Notes: generated by a model from the sequence alone, not told the origin. DNA of 64,000 bases from Ryuthela nishihirai (GCA_038380435.1 JAWZYU010000019.1:21787801-21851800); one strand, 5' to 3'. Positions 10,851-22,046 are shown, counted from the first letter of the stretch. Made by a program: numbers and translations.

Positions 10851-11941
10851 AGGTTGTATTGGATTCTTTTGGTGGTGGTTCAACACTGTATTAGAGATTT
10901 TATGTTGCTGTTTCCATTTTTTTTTTGTCCTTACCTGTAATTACTTGTGAGCAAACAAGTTAAAAAAACCTACAAGTACTTGCTGGTGGATTAACTTCGA
11001 CAGCATGGCACCAGAATGTTGGAATCTACCAATATTGCCCATCCTGATCATGGCTTACTGTCAAGACTTGTCACCACCTTTGAGTTTTTTAAATCATGTT
11101 TGAGCAACATGAATGGAAACTGCCCCTCCTCACCTTCCACTCTGCATAAATTTCAGACCATTTCAGTAGCTTTTAATCCTTTTTTCAGTAATGATGTAAT
11201 ATTGCACAAATTTCAATGCCTAACTCGTATATAATATTTTTATTGATAGAAACCAAGACTTCCATACTTGTAGTAGTTATGGATTGATGCAGTGGGTGTT
11301 ATACTTTTCCTTTATACTAAGTTCAGATATATGCAAATGGAGCATGGTGGTGATATGTCACCATACACATTTTGCATGGCAAAAAATGCACAGACTTACG
11401 AATCACCTTAGTAGAACCTGTCACTCTATATCAGGAGCCTCATGACAGAAAAAAATTATTAAAACAGAGATAAAACTCTTTCGACAGTTTGCATAGCAAT
11501 TAACTATTGATGGTCTATGTGTGTGTGCACCCATGTGCTTGGATACTGTAAGATATTGCATATGGATGGATATACTTATATATATCTATAATTTTAAATA
11601 AATAAAATTTTAATGAATGCTCTTATTGCATGCAGGCCAAATGGATATGTCAAGAAATGGAAAATAAACATTTCATATCAGTATTGTTTACTGGCCATTG
11701 ATAGAAGCTGCAAAATGTCTTGATTAAAATGAATATTTTATATATATATACAAAGAAGATATACTGCAAACCTCAATTTATAAACTAATTTTACAAAATT
11801 TTTAATTCAGTTAAATGAAATCGATTAGTGTAACTGATGATTCTCAAGAGCTGCTGTATCTTGTTACCCATAACTTACCTTTTATCTATTTTTTTTATCT
11901 TCTCCATCTGTACTTTTTTTTATTGAGTATCTTATGATTAT
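10851..11941. other. Unassigned intron
   Basis: AT-rich. The small open frame 11016-11234 has no family resemblance. No element boundary seen. Confidence 0.4.
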
Positions 11942-12316
11942 CAGAGATCGCTATAAGGGGTGGGAGTGGAGGTGGCTCAGTCAGTAGTGTGCCAGATTCA
12001 TAATCCAGCTCCCAGGTTTGAATCCCAGCTGGTTCAGCATTGAGATTTATCTCTGTAAAATTCCCTGCCTTGCCCATGGTCAGTAGGGGACACCGATGGG
12101 CTTGGAAAGGCTGCTGTCAGTCAGATGATACGTTAAGCCGTGGCTGCGTGTGTGGGAGAACCACACCCTGCACACATTAAAGAACACTCTATCTCCCAAC
12201 AGCTGTTCCAATGAGTCCCTTTTCCCAATCTTCTCTGAGCCTTCGGGGTCCTATGAGCCCTGGCCATTTAGCCCATGGTGTGCAAAAAAGTGCCACTCAG
12301 AGGTAAAACAACCCAA
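11942..12316 (+). mobile_element. SINE-A
   Basis: Head with A box ggtggctcagtcagtagtgt and anticodon-arm-like gattcataatcc (CAT in the loop), B box ggtttgaatccc, then the full body and the tail cactcagaggtaaaacaacc. Flanked by atgattat at 11934-11941 and 12317-12324. It lies about 250 bp upstream of the Ras exon acceptor. Confidence 0.85.
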
Positions 12317-12568
12317 ATGATTATAATGATATCTGAAAACACATATAAAATACTCAACTTAAATGCTTTTAAAACAGAACCAAGGACCTCTTTAAAGACT
12401 CTAGATTGTGTAAAGGCAATGTCAAAATTTTATTACACATTTCAAAGATATAATTTTAAGGATAAAATATTTGAAGAATGTTCATCCCTTTTGATACATT
12501 TCAGTTGTTATCTTCTAAATACAGTTTGAAATGTTAAAGAAGTAATTTTGACACTTTTTTTTTATTAG

Positions 12569-12671
12569 TGCAATGAGAGATCAGTATATGAGAACTGGTG
12601 AAGGTTTCCTCCTGGTTTTTGCAGTAAACAATGCCAAATCATTCGAAGATATCAGCATGTACAGAGAACAG
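12569..12671 (+). CDS. Ras1: Ras exon, residues 66-99 (switch II end, alpha-3 start)
   Basis: Acceptor tttattag precedes base 12569 and donor gtataa follows 12671. The exon starts with the third base of codon 65 (Ser expected) and encodes [17 protein letters not shown], then [17 protein letters not shown], ending on Gln99 in phase 0. It covers the end of switch II (residues 60-76), beta-4 and the start of helix 3. LLVFAVN resembles Drosophila Ras85D more than vertebrate LCVFAIN. The upstream exon must end with the first two bases of a Ser codon. Confidence 0.97.
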
Positions 12672-13254
12672 GTATAATTGAAATATAATATATATTTGGG
12701 TTAATTTTCTTAAAGAAATAATATTTTATCAAATATTACTATTTCAACTGGCAATATGTATTTTCTGTGCAGTTTATAATAATGTAAGAAGTAATAAAAA
12801 TATAAGCAGTGAACTTTTACTTTACTGGAATAATTATTGAATATGTATAATGTGGTTTGCATGCTATTTTTTACTTAATGTAAAAATATAAATGTATATG
12901 TATAAGTTATAAATTGTATAAAATGATTATATATTCCAAGTGATTAAGTCTTTTTTTCTATCGAAGTACGATAGCATAATTTTAGTAAAACTGTTATAAC
13001 TTTGGTTTCTGAAGACAGAGTGTACATCTGTGTTATTGGCAATCTGCAGTATTTTAGGAAATTCTCTGGGAAACAAAAACTCAATCAGATTGATTTCATG
13101 TCACATTGCTAGTGTTTGTCATTCAACTCTCAATGTAATTTAACTAAGGAATTTGCTTCAGAGCACATTGTTTCAAAAGAACAATCTACCAACCAAGATC
13201 AGTTTTCATCACTTTAATTTTTTTTATATTTTTTTGCCACATCTACACCCTTAC
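12672..13254. other. Intron, nothing recognised
   Basis: Very AT-rich sequence after the first visible Ras donor; no repeats matched within the window. Confidence 0.4.
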
Positions 13255-14270
13255 CAGTAATATTAATAGCTCTAAACTAGAAGGATAATTTATTGCCCTT
13301 GAAAAATATAGGATGCTGGTTTTCAAAAAACAAACTTTTAATTTTCCAAAATTGACATTCTTTAACTGTAGTAATTCACACTAATGGGTGATTGGAAAAT
13401 ATAAATAGTAATATATTATTAGTCCTCTAAAATGCAAAAAGCGTGTCTCATTTATCCCTAAAATGTAAAATAGTTGTTTTTTCGTATTCCCTAGGGTTAA
13501 GCAGCAAATCATCCACTAATATATATTAAATAATTTATATATTATTGCAATATTGAAAATTTTAAAAGTAAGTACTAGATTTTTAAAAATAAGGAATAAC
13601 TGGCCAAATTTTAACCAGTTGCCTTTTCCCACCCATCCTGGTGGTGGAGAGACAAATTGTTGCTGCCAAAGTAAATAATTGATGCTCATTACACTCCACT
13701 TTTTAGTGGTGGAGTGTAATGAGCCCTTGCTGTCAGCCCTTGCTCATTACACTCCACCACTAAAATAGCAATTTTCTAGCCCAAATTGATTGTTTGCAAT
13801 ATTTTTTTTTAATTTTGATATTTAAACCATCAGAGGCTGTAATTAAAACTTTTAAGGATTCTAGAAATGTGAATCATAATAGTTTATCAATACTTATTTG
13901 ACTCAAAAAGAATTTTCAATTTATTGCTAAAAACAAACAATTATCTCTTAAAACACAAAAAAGTACATTTTCCTCCCCCTCTTGTGGTAAAGGGAAAAAT
14001 TCGTTGTTGTCAATGCAAACTTCATGACATTCACATTTCATGACCAAAGTTTTAAATTTGTAACATAATTGCATCACTTGCAATATTAGTTTGCAATTTT
14101 ACAATAATATTTCCAAATGTGCTAATTGTAATATTTCATCAATTATTCCTATCCAACCCAAAAAAAATTTTCAGTTTATCTCTAAAAACCAAAAAAGTTT
14201 GTCTACAGATAGACAGATAGATGACAAAGTGAAAACATTAGCTCATTTTCTCTGAAAACTAGCTAAGAGT
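13255..14270 (+). repeat. Repeat family Y, longest copy
   Basis: 13270-13510 aligns with 60831-61075 (ctagaaggataa.., gattggaaaatataa, catttatccctaaaatg). 13780-14270 aligns with the 1-990 and 2725-2965 units and ends in an agacagatagatgacaaagt tract. It shows that the two blocks belong to one element of roughly 1 kb. Non-coding. Confidence 0.6.
13684..13765. repeat. Three-arm inverted repeat inside repeat Y
   Basis: ctcattacactccac occurs at 13684-13698, its inverse complement within 13701-13724, and the direct form again at 13742-13765. The last two arms pair perfectly over 24 bp with a 17-base loop. The middle arm can pair with either side, so two alternative hairpins are possible. Confidence 0.85.
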
Positions 14271-14309
14271 TCATCTTGTGATCATCATTTACCAAATGGG
14301 GTAGATTGC

Positions 14310-14475
14310 AAACAGAATCTAAGTCAGATATTTTAAGATATGTAGACCATTTAAAACCAGTTTAGTCATGAAATTATAGAGAAAGGGTGACAGAACACCT
14401 TGTCTAACTTCAGTTGCAATGCTAAACCAGTCTCTGCAGGCTTTGCCAACGTCACCTATGACTCAGTATTTATTA
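14310..14475 (-). mobile_element. Fragment of the LINE seen at 17462-21960
   Basis: Collinear with 18260-18445 (gaccatttaa, then caccttgtctaacttc/caccttgtcgaacacc, gcaatgctaaacca, actcagt). This is the reverse transcriptase motif B region on the - strand. Both ends are truncated and there is no tail. Confidence 0.7.
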
Positions 14476-14477
14476 TA

Positions 14478-14690
14478 GAGTGTATGACCGAGTGGTTAGC
14501 ACGCTTGGCACTGATCTAAGGGACCTGGGTTCGAGTCCCAGGTAAGGTATGGCTGTTTGTGTTGCTTTTCTGCTGAGGTCCTGCCATCCTCTCAGACCTT
14601 CTACTATGGCATATAAACTGACAGGCTCTTGTCAGACCTCTGTGGCAAGCAGCTGCTTGAGTGGGTATTTATTTTTATTTATTTATCATA
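14478..14690 (+). mobile_element. SINE-B
   Basis: Head gaccgagtggttagcacgct (A box) and gggttcgagtccca (B box), body tcctgccatcctctcagacc and aactgacaggctcttgtcag, tail gggtatttatttttatttat. Best-preserved copy of the family together with 6045-6250. Confidence 0.85.
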
Positions 14691-14884
14691 TTAGCTAACT
14701 TTTCAAGTGTAATTACAATGGAGCATCATTTATATTTTTATACTTTTTCTCAATTTTATGTTTTTGTTGTTTTATGCATCAAAATGGAAGTCCTGGACAT
14801 TTCTCACTATTTTCAAATTATTTCAGTTTCATGTAAATCATTTATACCCTTTTTATGTTCTTATATCTGGTGTGCAGAACAAAA

Positions 14885-15092
14885 TCGAAGGCAGGGGTGG
14901 CTCAGTTGGTAATGTCCAGGCTCATAATCTGCAGTTTCTCAGGTTTGAATCCTGCCTGAGTTAGCATTGAGATTTATCTCTGCAAAACTCCCTGCCTGTC
15001 CTCTCAGTAGGAGACACTGATGGTCTTGGAAAGCTATCATCTCTCAGATGGGATGTTAAGCTATGGCCCCATTTGCGGAAGAGTCATACCCT
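14885..15092 (+). mobile_element. SINE-A, 5' half only
   Basis: Head ggtggctcagttggtaatgt with cataa in the anticodon-like loop and B box ggtttgaatcctg; body up to gaagagtcataccct. It is broken at 15093, where a solo-LTR-like sequence begins. The missing half does not resume. Confidence 0.8.
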
Positions 15093-15583
15093 TGTAATGC
15101 TCCAAAAATATATTAAACTTCTTCTCTTTGGACCTTTTAACTGATCCAAATTAAATTAATACTCCCGGTAGCATATCGGGTGCCAGGCAATATTAACTTG
15201 CCAAATAAAGTTAAACTAGGGTTCATTAGATATATGGGCATTACTTATTCAGTAACAAATCAAAAGATTGTCAATTTTCTAAAATTATATCTTAACAAAA
15301 TCAATTATTGTTGCTCAAGAGAAAAAAATAGCAAAGTCAAAATATTCATATAACAAACAAAGTTTATTTCCAAAAAATTCACAACTTGCCATATAAACTG
15401 ATGAATACAAAATAGTCTGAGCAAATAAAAGCTCATTTAAACATCTCCAAAACTGACAAACTTCTCAGCTAACATCGTTCTCATTACTTTCTCATACTGA
15501 CTATCTCCACTGTCATCACTACCTTCCTACTAACTCCGTAACTTAACATCACTTAGTATACATGCAGAATACAACTGACACGT
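15093..15583 (+). mobile_element. LTR-like element L, 3'-truncated copy
   Basis: Starts TGTAATGCTCC like the copy at 51510 and runs in parallel with it (cttctctttggaccttttaa, ggtgccaggcaat, caaagtttatttccaaaaa). It stops near gacacgtatgtgttg and joins a SINE-B tail. The final ~200 bp present in the other two copies are missing. Confidence 0.7.
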
Positions 15584-15635
15584 ATGTGTTGCTTGAGGGG
15601 TAGGGGGGGTATTTATTTTTTTCGTTTGGTATGTA
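15584..15635 (+). repeat. SINE-B tail fragment
   Basis: gcttgaggggtaggggggg followed by tatttatttttttcg matches the end of SINE-B. The junction with the truncated LTR copy is at a shared gttgc. Confidence 0.5.
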
Positions 15636-16824
15636 ACATGACCTATTTCTGTTAATTAGTTATCTGTAAAAAAAGTTCTAAATGAAATTTTTTTGGCTGA
15701 GTGGAAGGAAAAATAGCTTGGTCTGAGATTTCATTTCAATTTTTCAGGCTGGTCACTGGAAAGGTTAAAGTACTGTAGGTTACTAGTTCCCAGAGTCAAA
15801 TGCAGTGCCATATCCATCTTTTATTTCTTTCCCCATAGAAAATGACCCATTTAAATCTTTTTTAAATCAATCCTGAAAATCTGTCACTAAATTTGATAAT
15901 AAATAAATGCCTGATTATTTGGATATCTCATAAAGTTTCCAAAAAAAAGAAAAACTAAAGCATTATACTGTTGTGACAGCTATTACTTTGACTTCATTTT
16001 ACACCTGAGCATTTTAGTTGTTCTTTTATTTATCACAATGTTTCTGAATTTAAATTTTATGGTGAATGTTCCTTGAGCTGTTGGCATTCATTCAGTTCAT
16101 GATCACTTAAAATTCACTCAAAAATAAGCAGTAAAATGGATGTTTCTAATTGTAAAATATTTAATCATTTGGTAAGAATGTATTTGTCCAAACCTTGAAA
16201 TTTTTATTGTATTTTTAGTGTAGAAATGTTTTGCTATTTGGAAAAATATATTTTGACAGTTTATATATATTGCAATTTTGCCAAATGAATTTTCTTGAGT
16301 TATATGCAACTATAGCAGAGTTATAGCAACTTTTGATTCTGGAATGATGATTTGTCTGATATTTGAAATGAAATAAAAATTAATGTTAGAAATATGTCAG
16401 AACGTCTGAACGAGGTAATTCTAAATATAGTATTTGTTATTAATCACATACATCATGTGGTTTACAAAAGTATTTTGTACCTAACATTGGTAAAAGGGTT
16501 GGCTCTATTGTTTTAGCCATGACACTTTTTTTACCCTTGCACAAAGTAGGTCACAAGGACACCATACCCTGAACCTTAAAGTTATGAAACAGCTGTTCTA
16601 TTATATGCATTAAATTTGGTGAGGTTGTAATTAAAATATGAACTGTTTTTGTAGACCCAAAACCAAAAAAAAAGCTTTTTAAAAAGATTTTTTCTGAAAG
16701 TTCACAGTATTTTCAGAAAAACTAATTATACAGTTTCAATTGATAATGAGCAATTTTTCATGGGGTCCTCATATAATTTTCAAGATAAAGAAAAAGTCAT
16801 ATAGACATATTTTAATATAGTTAC
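15636..16824. other. Unassigned intron
   Basis: AT-rich, no recognisable repeats or coding segments on either strand. Confidence 0.4.
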
Positions 16825-17225
16825 ACTGCCTGGCCAAATTATTATAAACACTACACCATGTATGAAGCACTGTGAAACATGCTAATGTATGCATAAGTTC
16901 TTATGGACATTAGTATTCCTTGTTACTATTATTTACATCACTATGAAGTCCTATAACAACTGTAAAGGAATGGTGGAAAGCAAAATGAAATGCAACATGG
17001 GTAAAAGGCTGATCTGACTGATTTTGAAAGAGGGCTCATCATTGGAATGTTATGGGCAGAAGCATCTGTGTAACACAGGTGATGGAACTTGGCAAAAATC
17101 ATAGGGCACAATATTCCCAGTGTATGGAGAATGTCAATGGTCTCAAAACCAAACCTGCCAATCACAGCAAATGGATAAGGGAAAAGGCTATGAGGCTTTA
17201 TCAATAGTAATAATTTATTTAAATT
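16825..17225 (+). mobile_element. Tc1-like N-terminal fragment
   Basis: Begins with a Tc1-type terminus, ctggccaaattattataaac. A plus-strand frame then reads LTDFERGLIIGMLWAEAS, the helix-turn-helix start typical of the family. The rest of the transposase is absent. Confidence 0.6.
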
Positions 17226-17461
17226 CAACAATATATTTCTGATGAACATTTCTTAACCCTTTCCCTGATTGCTGCCAAGACAAATTGATAACTATTATGT
17301 ACCATTAATTGCTTGCAGTTACTTACCTGGAGTATGGAATATCTGACTTGAATCAAGCACTTTTAGATACACATGTATTTTCAAAAATTCGATTAGAAGT
17401 TCCCATTATTGCATTTTCACATATCAGGTCTCATCATTGGATTTTAAATTTACATTGTAAG
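17226..17461. other. Unassigned intron
   Basis: Nothing recognised. Confidence 0.4.
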
Positions 17462-17474
17462 CAGCTTCCATTGT

Positions 17475-18828
17475 CTAAGCTACTTTCATCATCGTCAAGC
17501 AGCCATCCAGACTCCATCCAGGTCCAACCAGACTGTGCAGTTTAATTCTACAAGCATATCTGTCCTGAGCTACATCTGTTGCATCCGGCCACTGCACACC
17601 AATTCTAACAAGGTCCTGTTTGACATTGTCTACCCACTGCATCCTAGGTCTCCCCCTCCTTCTGAGGCCTCTAGGCACACTGTTCATAACCCTATTCGCC
17701 AATCTATAATTATCCATACGGGCAACATGGCCAAACCAGCAGAGTTTGTTTCTGCACAATATGCTGCTTAAAGGAGGTTGTAGACTCCTTTGCCTAACCT
17801 CATCATTAGTTACAAAGTTAAGCCACCTAATACCCAAGATACTGCGTAAGCATCTGGAATCAAAAGCATCTAGTTTCCTGTTATCTCGTTTACAAAGTGT
17901 CCAAGTTTCACTACCATAACTAACCCCAGAAAGAACCAAACTATTATACAGTCTAATTTTAGTCTTTAGGTATATACACCTATTTCTCCACACTCTCCAT
18001 AGATTCTTAAAAGTCCCGGCAGCAATCCCTATTCACCTGTTAATCTCATGCCGCACATCACCATTATCTCTTACATAGCTCCCAAGATAATTAAACTGTG
18101 ACACCTGCTCAAGACTGCAGCCATTCAGATTAACTGAATCACAGCCTGCCTGACCAATTTTCAGCACTTTAGTTTTCTCTCTGTTTATAACCAAACCTAG
18201 TCTACTACCAGTTTCATCAGCAGCTCGAATGAAAGAGTTCATCTCATCAGCATAATCTAAATCAGAAATTTTAGTATCTACAGACCATTTAAGGCCAAAA
18301 TCTTTTCCTTGCAATGAATTTCGCATAACATAATCAATAACCAAACTAAAGAGAAAAGGAGACAAAATGCACCTTGTCGAACACCAGAAGTAATGCTAAA
18401 CCAATTGCTACAAGACTTACCAACTCTCACACACGACTCAGTGTTATAGAGAGCTTTCATTATGTTAACTAACTTGTCTGGTATACCATATGATCTCACA
18501 ATCAACCATAAATTATGACTATCAACAGAGTCGAAAGCTTTTTTGAAATCAACAATGCTACCAACCAAAGGTTTCTGAAACTAAATATTTCTCAAGAATC
18601 TGCCTGTGAAAATATCTGATCCACACATCCTCTACCACTTCTGAATCCACATTGCGCATCACGCAACTGCCTGTCAACCAGATTCTTAATTCTATTAAGC
18701 ACAATCATGGAAAGAACTTTACCTGGAACAGAGAGTAGGCTGATACCCTTACAGTTATCACAAGAACTACAATCACCTTTTTTGAAAATAGGGATAATAA
18801 TAGCTCTGGTAAAATCTTTAGAAACCAT
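17475..18828 (-). pseudogene. LINE reverse transcriptase core and C-terminal domain
   Basis: In order on the - strand: IIIPIFKKGDCSSCDNCKGI and RQLRDAQCGFRSGRGC (18592-18828); IVDFKKAFDSVD, motif A, and SGVRQG, motif B (18278-18568); DYADEM at the catalytic box, with Glu for the second Asp (18033-18365); SYGSETWTL, FGHVARMD and RRRGRPRMQW (17475-17993). Three frameshifts plus the altered catalytic box mean it is dead. Confidence 0.87.
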
Positions 18829-19695
18829 GCCTTTATCATAAAGATATTCAAAATTTCAGTCATCCATGTGGTAACCGAAACATTCCCAGCTCTAAGCATT
18901 TCTGTAGTAATTTCATCTACCCCTGGGGATTTATGAAGTTTAAGTTTAGGAAAAGCCAAAATAACTTCAGAATTTGTTATAGGGCCAACATTAAAGCCAC
19001 CAATGCATCTATGATCATTACAAACAATGGGAGTAGAACTAACCACATTGTTTAGAACATCACTGAAATGCTCAGCCCACCTAGCCATGACAGAATCCTC
19101 CCCTTCTATAACCTTACCTTGTTTATCCTGCAATCCTTGTATGCCTGTCAGTTTTCTACCACATAAAACATTAACTATCTGGTACAGCTCTCTGCTGTTG
19201 TGCTGCCTAACTGCTTCCTCAGCTTTGTCAGCCAAGCCATCAAGCCAAAGATTCTTATCAGCAGCTAACTGATTCTTTACACATTTATTAAGCTCTTTGC
19301 CATTCTTTCTATTAGGATTGGTAGGGTATTGATTAAGGACATTCCTACAATTCTTTTTTTCTGAAATAAGCGTAAGTGCCTTACCACTCAAATAATTCGG
19401 CCTCCTCTGCTCCTTTTTTCTTAAAAGAGTACTGTTAGTTTCCAAAAAAGCCTGTTTAAAATGGTCCCATTCTTCCTCAACTTCAGTGGTAAGCAAACCA
19501 TGACTGTCATAATGACTTATTAACCTATCATGGTAAGCTTTAGCTGTAACTGGGTCTTTCAGAGCTTCAGTATTAAAGGTAAATTTTTTAACCCTAGCAC
19601 AACACTTTTTAAGTTTAAGTTGCAAGACACTTTTAACAAGGTAATGGTCAGATCCAATTTCAGCTCCCCTATATGCCCTGGTATTCCTAACAGAA
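18705..19695 (-). pseudogene. LINE endonuclease C-terminus, linker and RT start
   Basis: Starts in SSVRNTRAYRGAEIGSDHYLV (the SDH catalytic block) and runs through a basic linker to KLHKSPGVDEITTEMLRAG, the first conserved RT block. A frameshift near 18830 leads into FTRAIIIPIFKKGD. Codons beyond 19695 in the same frame belong to the inserted LTR, not to the LINE. Confidence 0.85.
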
Positions 19696-20822
19696 TGTAA
19701 CGCTAAAAAAAATGAAATCCTTTTAAAGTTTGGACCCTTTGATCCAATTATTTTCATGCTCTGGATAGCTGAGTCAGGCACCAGGCAATAATTAATAAAT
19801 TGCCAAAAAATAAAGTTTAATTAGGGTTCGAAATACCAGTGAGCATTAATGAGTAAGAATTCAAAAATATTAAATGATTGTCAAAATTTTTTGTTAATGC
19901 TAATCAAAACAAACTAACGTTCCTCAAGAGAAAAAAAAATTAGTAAAGTTTGAAAAGGTTTAAATAACAAACAATTTATTTCCAAAAAGCATTCACCAAA
20001 ACTTCAATAAAGAAGATACAACATCATTTCTTACTACAAACATCTTCACAAATTCCAAACTAAAACTAAAACTGGGGCGGGGGTGGCTCAGTTGGTAGCG
20101 CGCCAGGCTCGTAATCTGTAGTTCCCAGGTTCGAGCCCAAGCTGGGTCAGCGTTGAGATTTATCTCTGCAAAATTTCCCCGCCCTGCCCATGGTCAGTAG
20201 GGGACACCGATGGGCTTGAAAAGGCTGCTGTCTGTCGGATGGGACATTAAGCTGTGGCCCCGTGTGCGGGAGAGCCATACCCTGTACACATTAAAGAACA
20301 CGCTGGATGGCCTTGACAGGAGGTTACCATCTGTCTCCCAACAGCTGTTCCAGTGGGTCCCCTCCCCCAACCTTCTCTGAGCCTTTGGGGTCCTTGTGGC
20401 CTGGCCATTTAGCCCATGGTGTGCAAAAAAGTGCCACTCAGAGGTAAAATAATCCAATCCAAACTAAAACTGATCTCTGAACTGTGCTGTGCTCTACTCT
20501 ACTATCTTCTTTGCTATTGTGACAACATGTCACCAGGTTATAACAAGAGGTACAAAGCTCGCACGTGTCATGTTGCATGCCGGGAAAGACATTTGCATAA
20601 ATTGACGAGCCACAAGCTATGATGCAAGAGTGGGCGTGTCCTTGTGCACGCGCTTTAGCGGGTGACAATCGAAAGTTCGGAGTTGCGCATGCGCAACTCC
20701 TAACTCTTGGAAACGAGCGCTGTGATGCCAAAAAGGAAATAAAAATCCCCAAAATGATAAATATAACGTAACTTAAACAAAACTGGTTAAGGTAAAGTGA
20801 AAGTGAATGAGGGGGCATCACA
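19696..20822 (+). mobile_element. Solo LTR-like element L inside the LINE, carrying SINE-A
   Basis: Starts TGTAACGCT and ends GGGGGCATCACA, so it has TG..CA ends. It is flanked by the 4-bp duplication agaa (19692-19695, 20823-20826). Without the SINE (20068-20458 plus duplication) it is about 720 bp, the same length as the copy at 51510-52225. The 3' part is rich in CpG-like text (tgcgcatgcgcaactcc). No internal retroviral-type genes. It is best read as a solo LTR of a Gypsy-like retrotransposon; a TIR-type DNA element is the alternative. Confidence 0.72.
20068..20458 (+). mobile_element. SINE-A inside the solo LTR
   Basis: Complete copy: A box ggtggctcagttggtagcgc, anticodon-like loop ctcgtaa, B box ggttcgagccc, full body, tail cactcagaggtaaaataatc. 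Flanked by ccaaactaaaact (20055-20067, 20459-20471). It is the youngest layer of a three-deep nest. Confidence 0.9.
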
Positions 20823-20853
20823 AGAACTAGCTCATTTGCTGTTAACTAATAAA

Positions 20854-21463
20854 CAGGGTGATTCAAAACTTATCATTCAAATTTCATGGGGAGGTAGGGA
20901 ATACGTCAGGAAACCGATTTCACATAGGAAAGTATGTCCGCAAACGTCATCTACATGAACAAAATGGACAAGTAAAGTGAACACAAGGAAACAGTACAGT
21001 TTAGTGGTAACGAATGTGACTTTTATTCCAACAAGGTAAAGTACAGGTTCACAGTAGGTGCTCAAAATTGCGACCATTTACATGGACACAGGATTCACAG
21101 CGCCGTTGCATTGACTGCCGAACATTTTCAAAAACGCCTGGCATATCACGGACAATGCCTGCGGCGGCCACTATTCGTGCAACTAGGTCCATTTCACTGT
21201 CGACGGGGGTCTCGTACAAATGGTATTTCATGGCCCCCCACAAAAAGAAATCCATGGGCGATAAATCAGGTGACTTGGGTGGCCAAACGATCGCTGATGA
21301 CAGCGGGAGTGGTCGGGCGAGCTGTACACTGGTTGGGTACACACAGCGCCCTCTACATACGCATGTGTACATTTGCGGACATACTTTCCTATGTGAAATC
21401 GGTTTCCTGACGTATTCCCTACCTCCCCCATGAAATTTGAACGATAAGTTTTGAATCACCCTG
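20854..21463. mobile_element. Rosa-type MITE (deletion derivative), 610 bp
   Basis: Both ends CAGGGTGATTCAAAAC inward, with inverted repeats of about 90 bp nearly identical to those of the 1458-bp element at 44272-45729. The interior matches that element's two sides but lacks about 860 bp. The junction, cgatcg joined to ctgatgac, falls inside the transposase gene. It is inserted at TATA in the LINE; one TA has decayed to TT. It retains only the last ~80 codons of transposase. Confidence 0.92.
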
Positions 21464-21953
21464 TATAATCAGTCATATTCTTATGCAGCCCATCAGGTGA
21501 AACCCATGTGTACTTATGTATGTCGTGGTGTTTGTAATAAGTGTTAGTTATTTTGAAACCATTGAGTTTACTTACCTGTAGGAGACGTTGCCCATTGCAG
21601 CTACCAATACGAAAAGGACCTATCACCCCTCCCCAAAGATCAGAGTCAGCACCAGCTTTAGCATTGAAGTCATCTAGAACAAGGGTAACATCTCCTTTCT
21701 TGACAGAATTCAAAATATCCTGAAGTTGTCCGTAAATCCTATCCTTCTCATCTTCATCGGCATCCTCAATGGGGGCATAACAGCAGATAACATTCAAGTC
21801 TTTAATGCTTGTGTGAAATTTTGCTGTAAGAAACCTTTCATTAATGCACTCATATCCACTTGCCACTTTGACTGCATCCAAATATGCCATTGAGGTCATC
21901 TTGTCTTCTTTGAGAGTTGATGTTTTAGTTTCGCATTCCAAGTCCAAATTCAT
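21464..21953 (-). pseudogene. LINE endonuclease domain (EEP), 5'-truncated
   Basis: About 160 codons open on the - strand: INERFLTAKF, VICCYAPIEDADEDEKDRIY, GDVTLVLDDFNAKAG (the GDFNA catalytic block with D for G), KYTWVSPDG. The N-terminal third with the first catalytic Asn and Glu is missing. It is followed by the MITE. Confidence 0.85.
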
Positions 21954-21960
21954 AAATCTT

Positions 21961-22046
21961 CTGATTGTTAATTTTAAGTGCTAATAACGTTTAAGTGCAT
22001 CATCTAGCAATTAAATAAAGTAGAATTATATATATATAGAATAGGG
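21961..22046. other. Short unassigned spacer
   Basis: AT-rich with a tatatatata run. Confidence 0.4.

Larger units (their letters stand above)
17462..21960 (-). mobile_element. Non-LTR retrotransposon (endonuclease + RT), nested host
   Basis: One LINE on the - strand, in three pieces: 17462-19695 (RT and C-terminal domain), 20823-20853 and 21464-21960 (endonuclease). It is separated by a solo LTR with its 4-bp duplication (19696-20826) and a rosa-type MITE (20854-21463). Removing both inserts gives a continuous endonuclease frame across the junction (DYILVNSK, then SSVRNTRAYRGAEIGSDH), with one TGA where Trp is expected. The 5' end is truncated and the 3' tail is gatgatgaaag. Clade unresolved; the ETWTL..GHVARM C-terminus is of the RTE/CR1-like kind. 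Confidence 0.88.

Noticed and set aside
1..12568. Search for the upstream Ras exons (P-loop GAGGVGKS, switch I, DTAGQEEYS)
   Set aside because: No segment with splice sites and these residues was seen on the + strand; they must lie outside the window.
20090..20145. Possible genuine tRNA gene with CGT or CAT anticodon
   Set aside because: Same reason: no acceptor pairing, and many copies with the same 3' body.
21068..21433. 121-codon frame with Cys/Arg-rich text on the + strand
   Set aside because: Antisense of the rosa-type MITE; the same text appears antisense in the intact element at 44486-44939.
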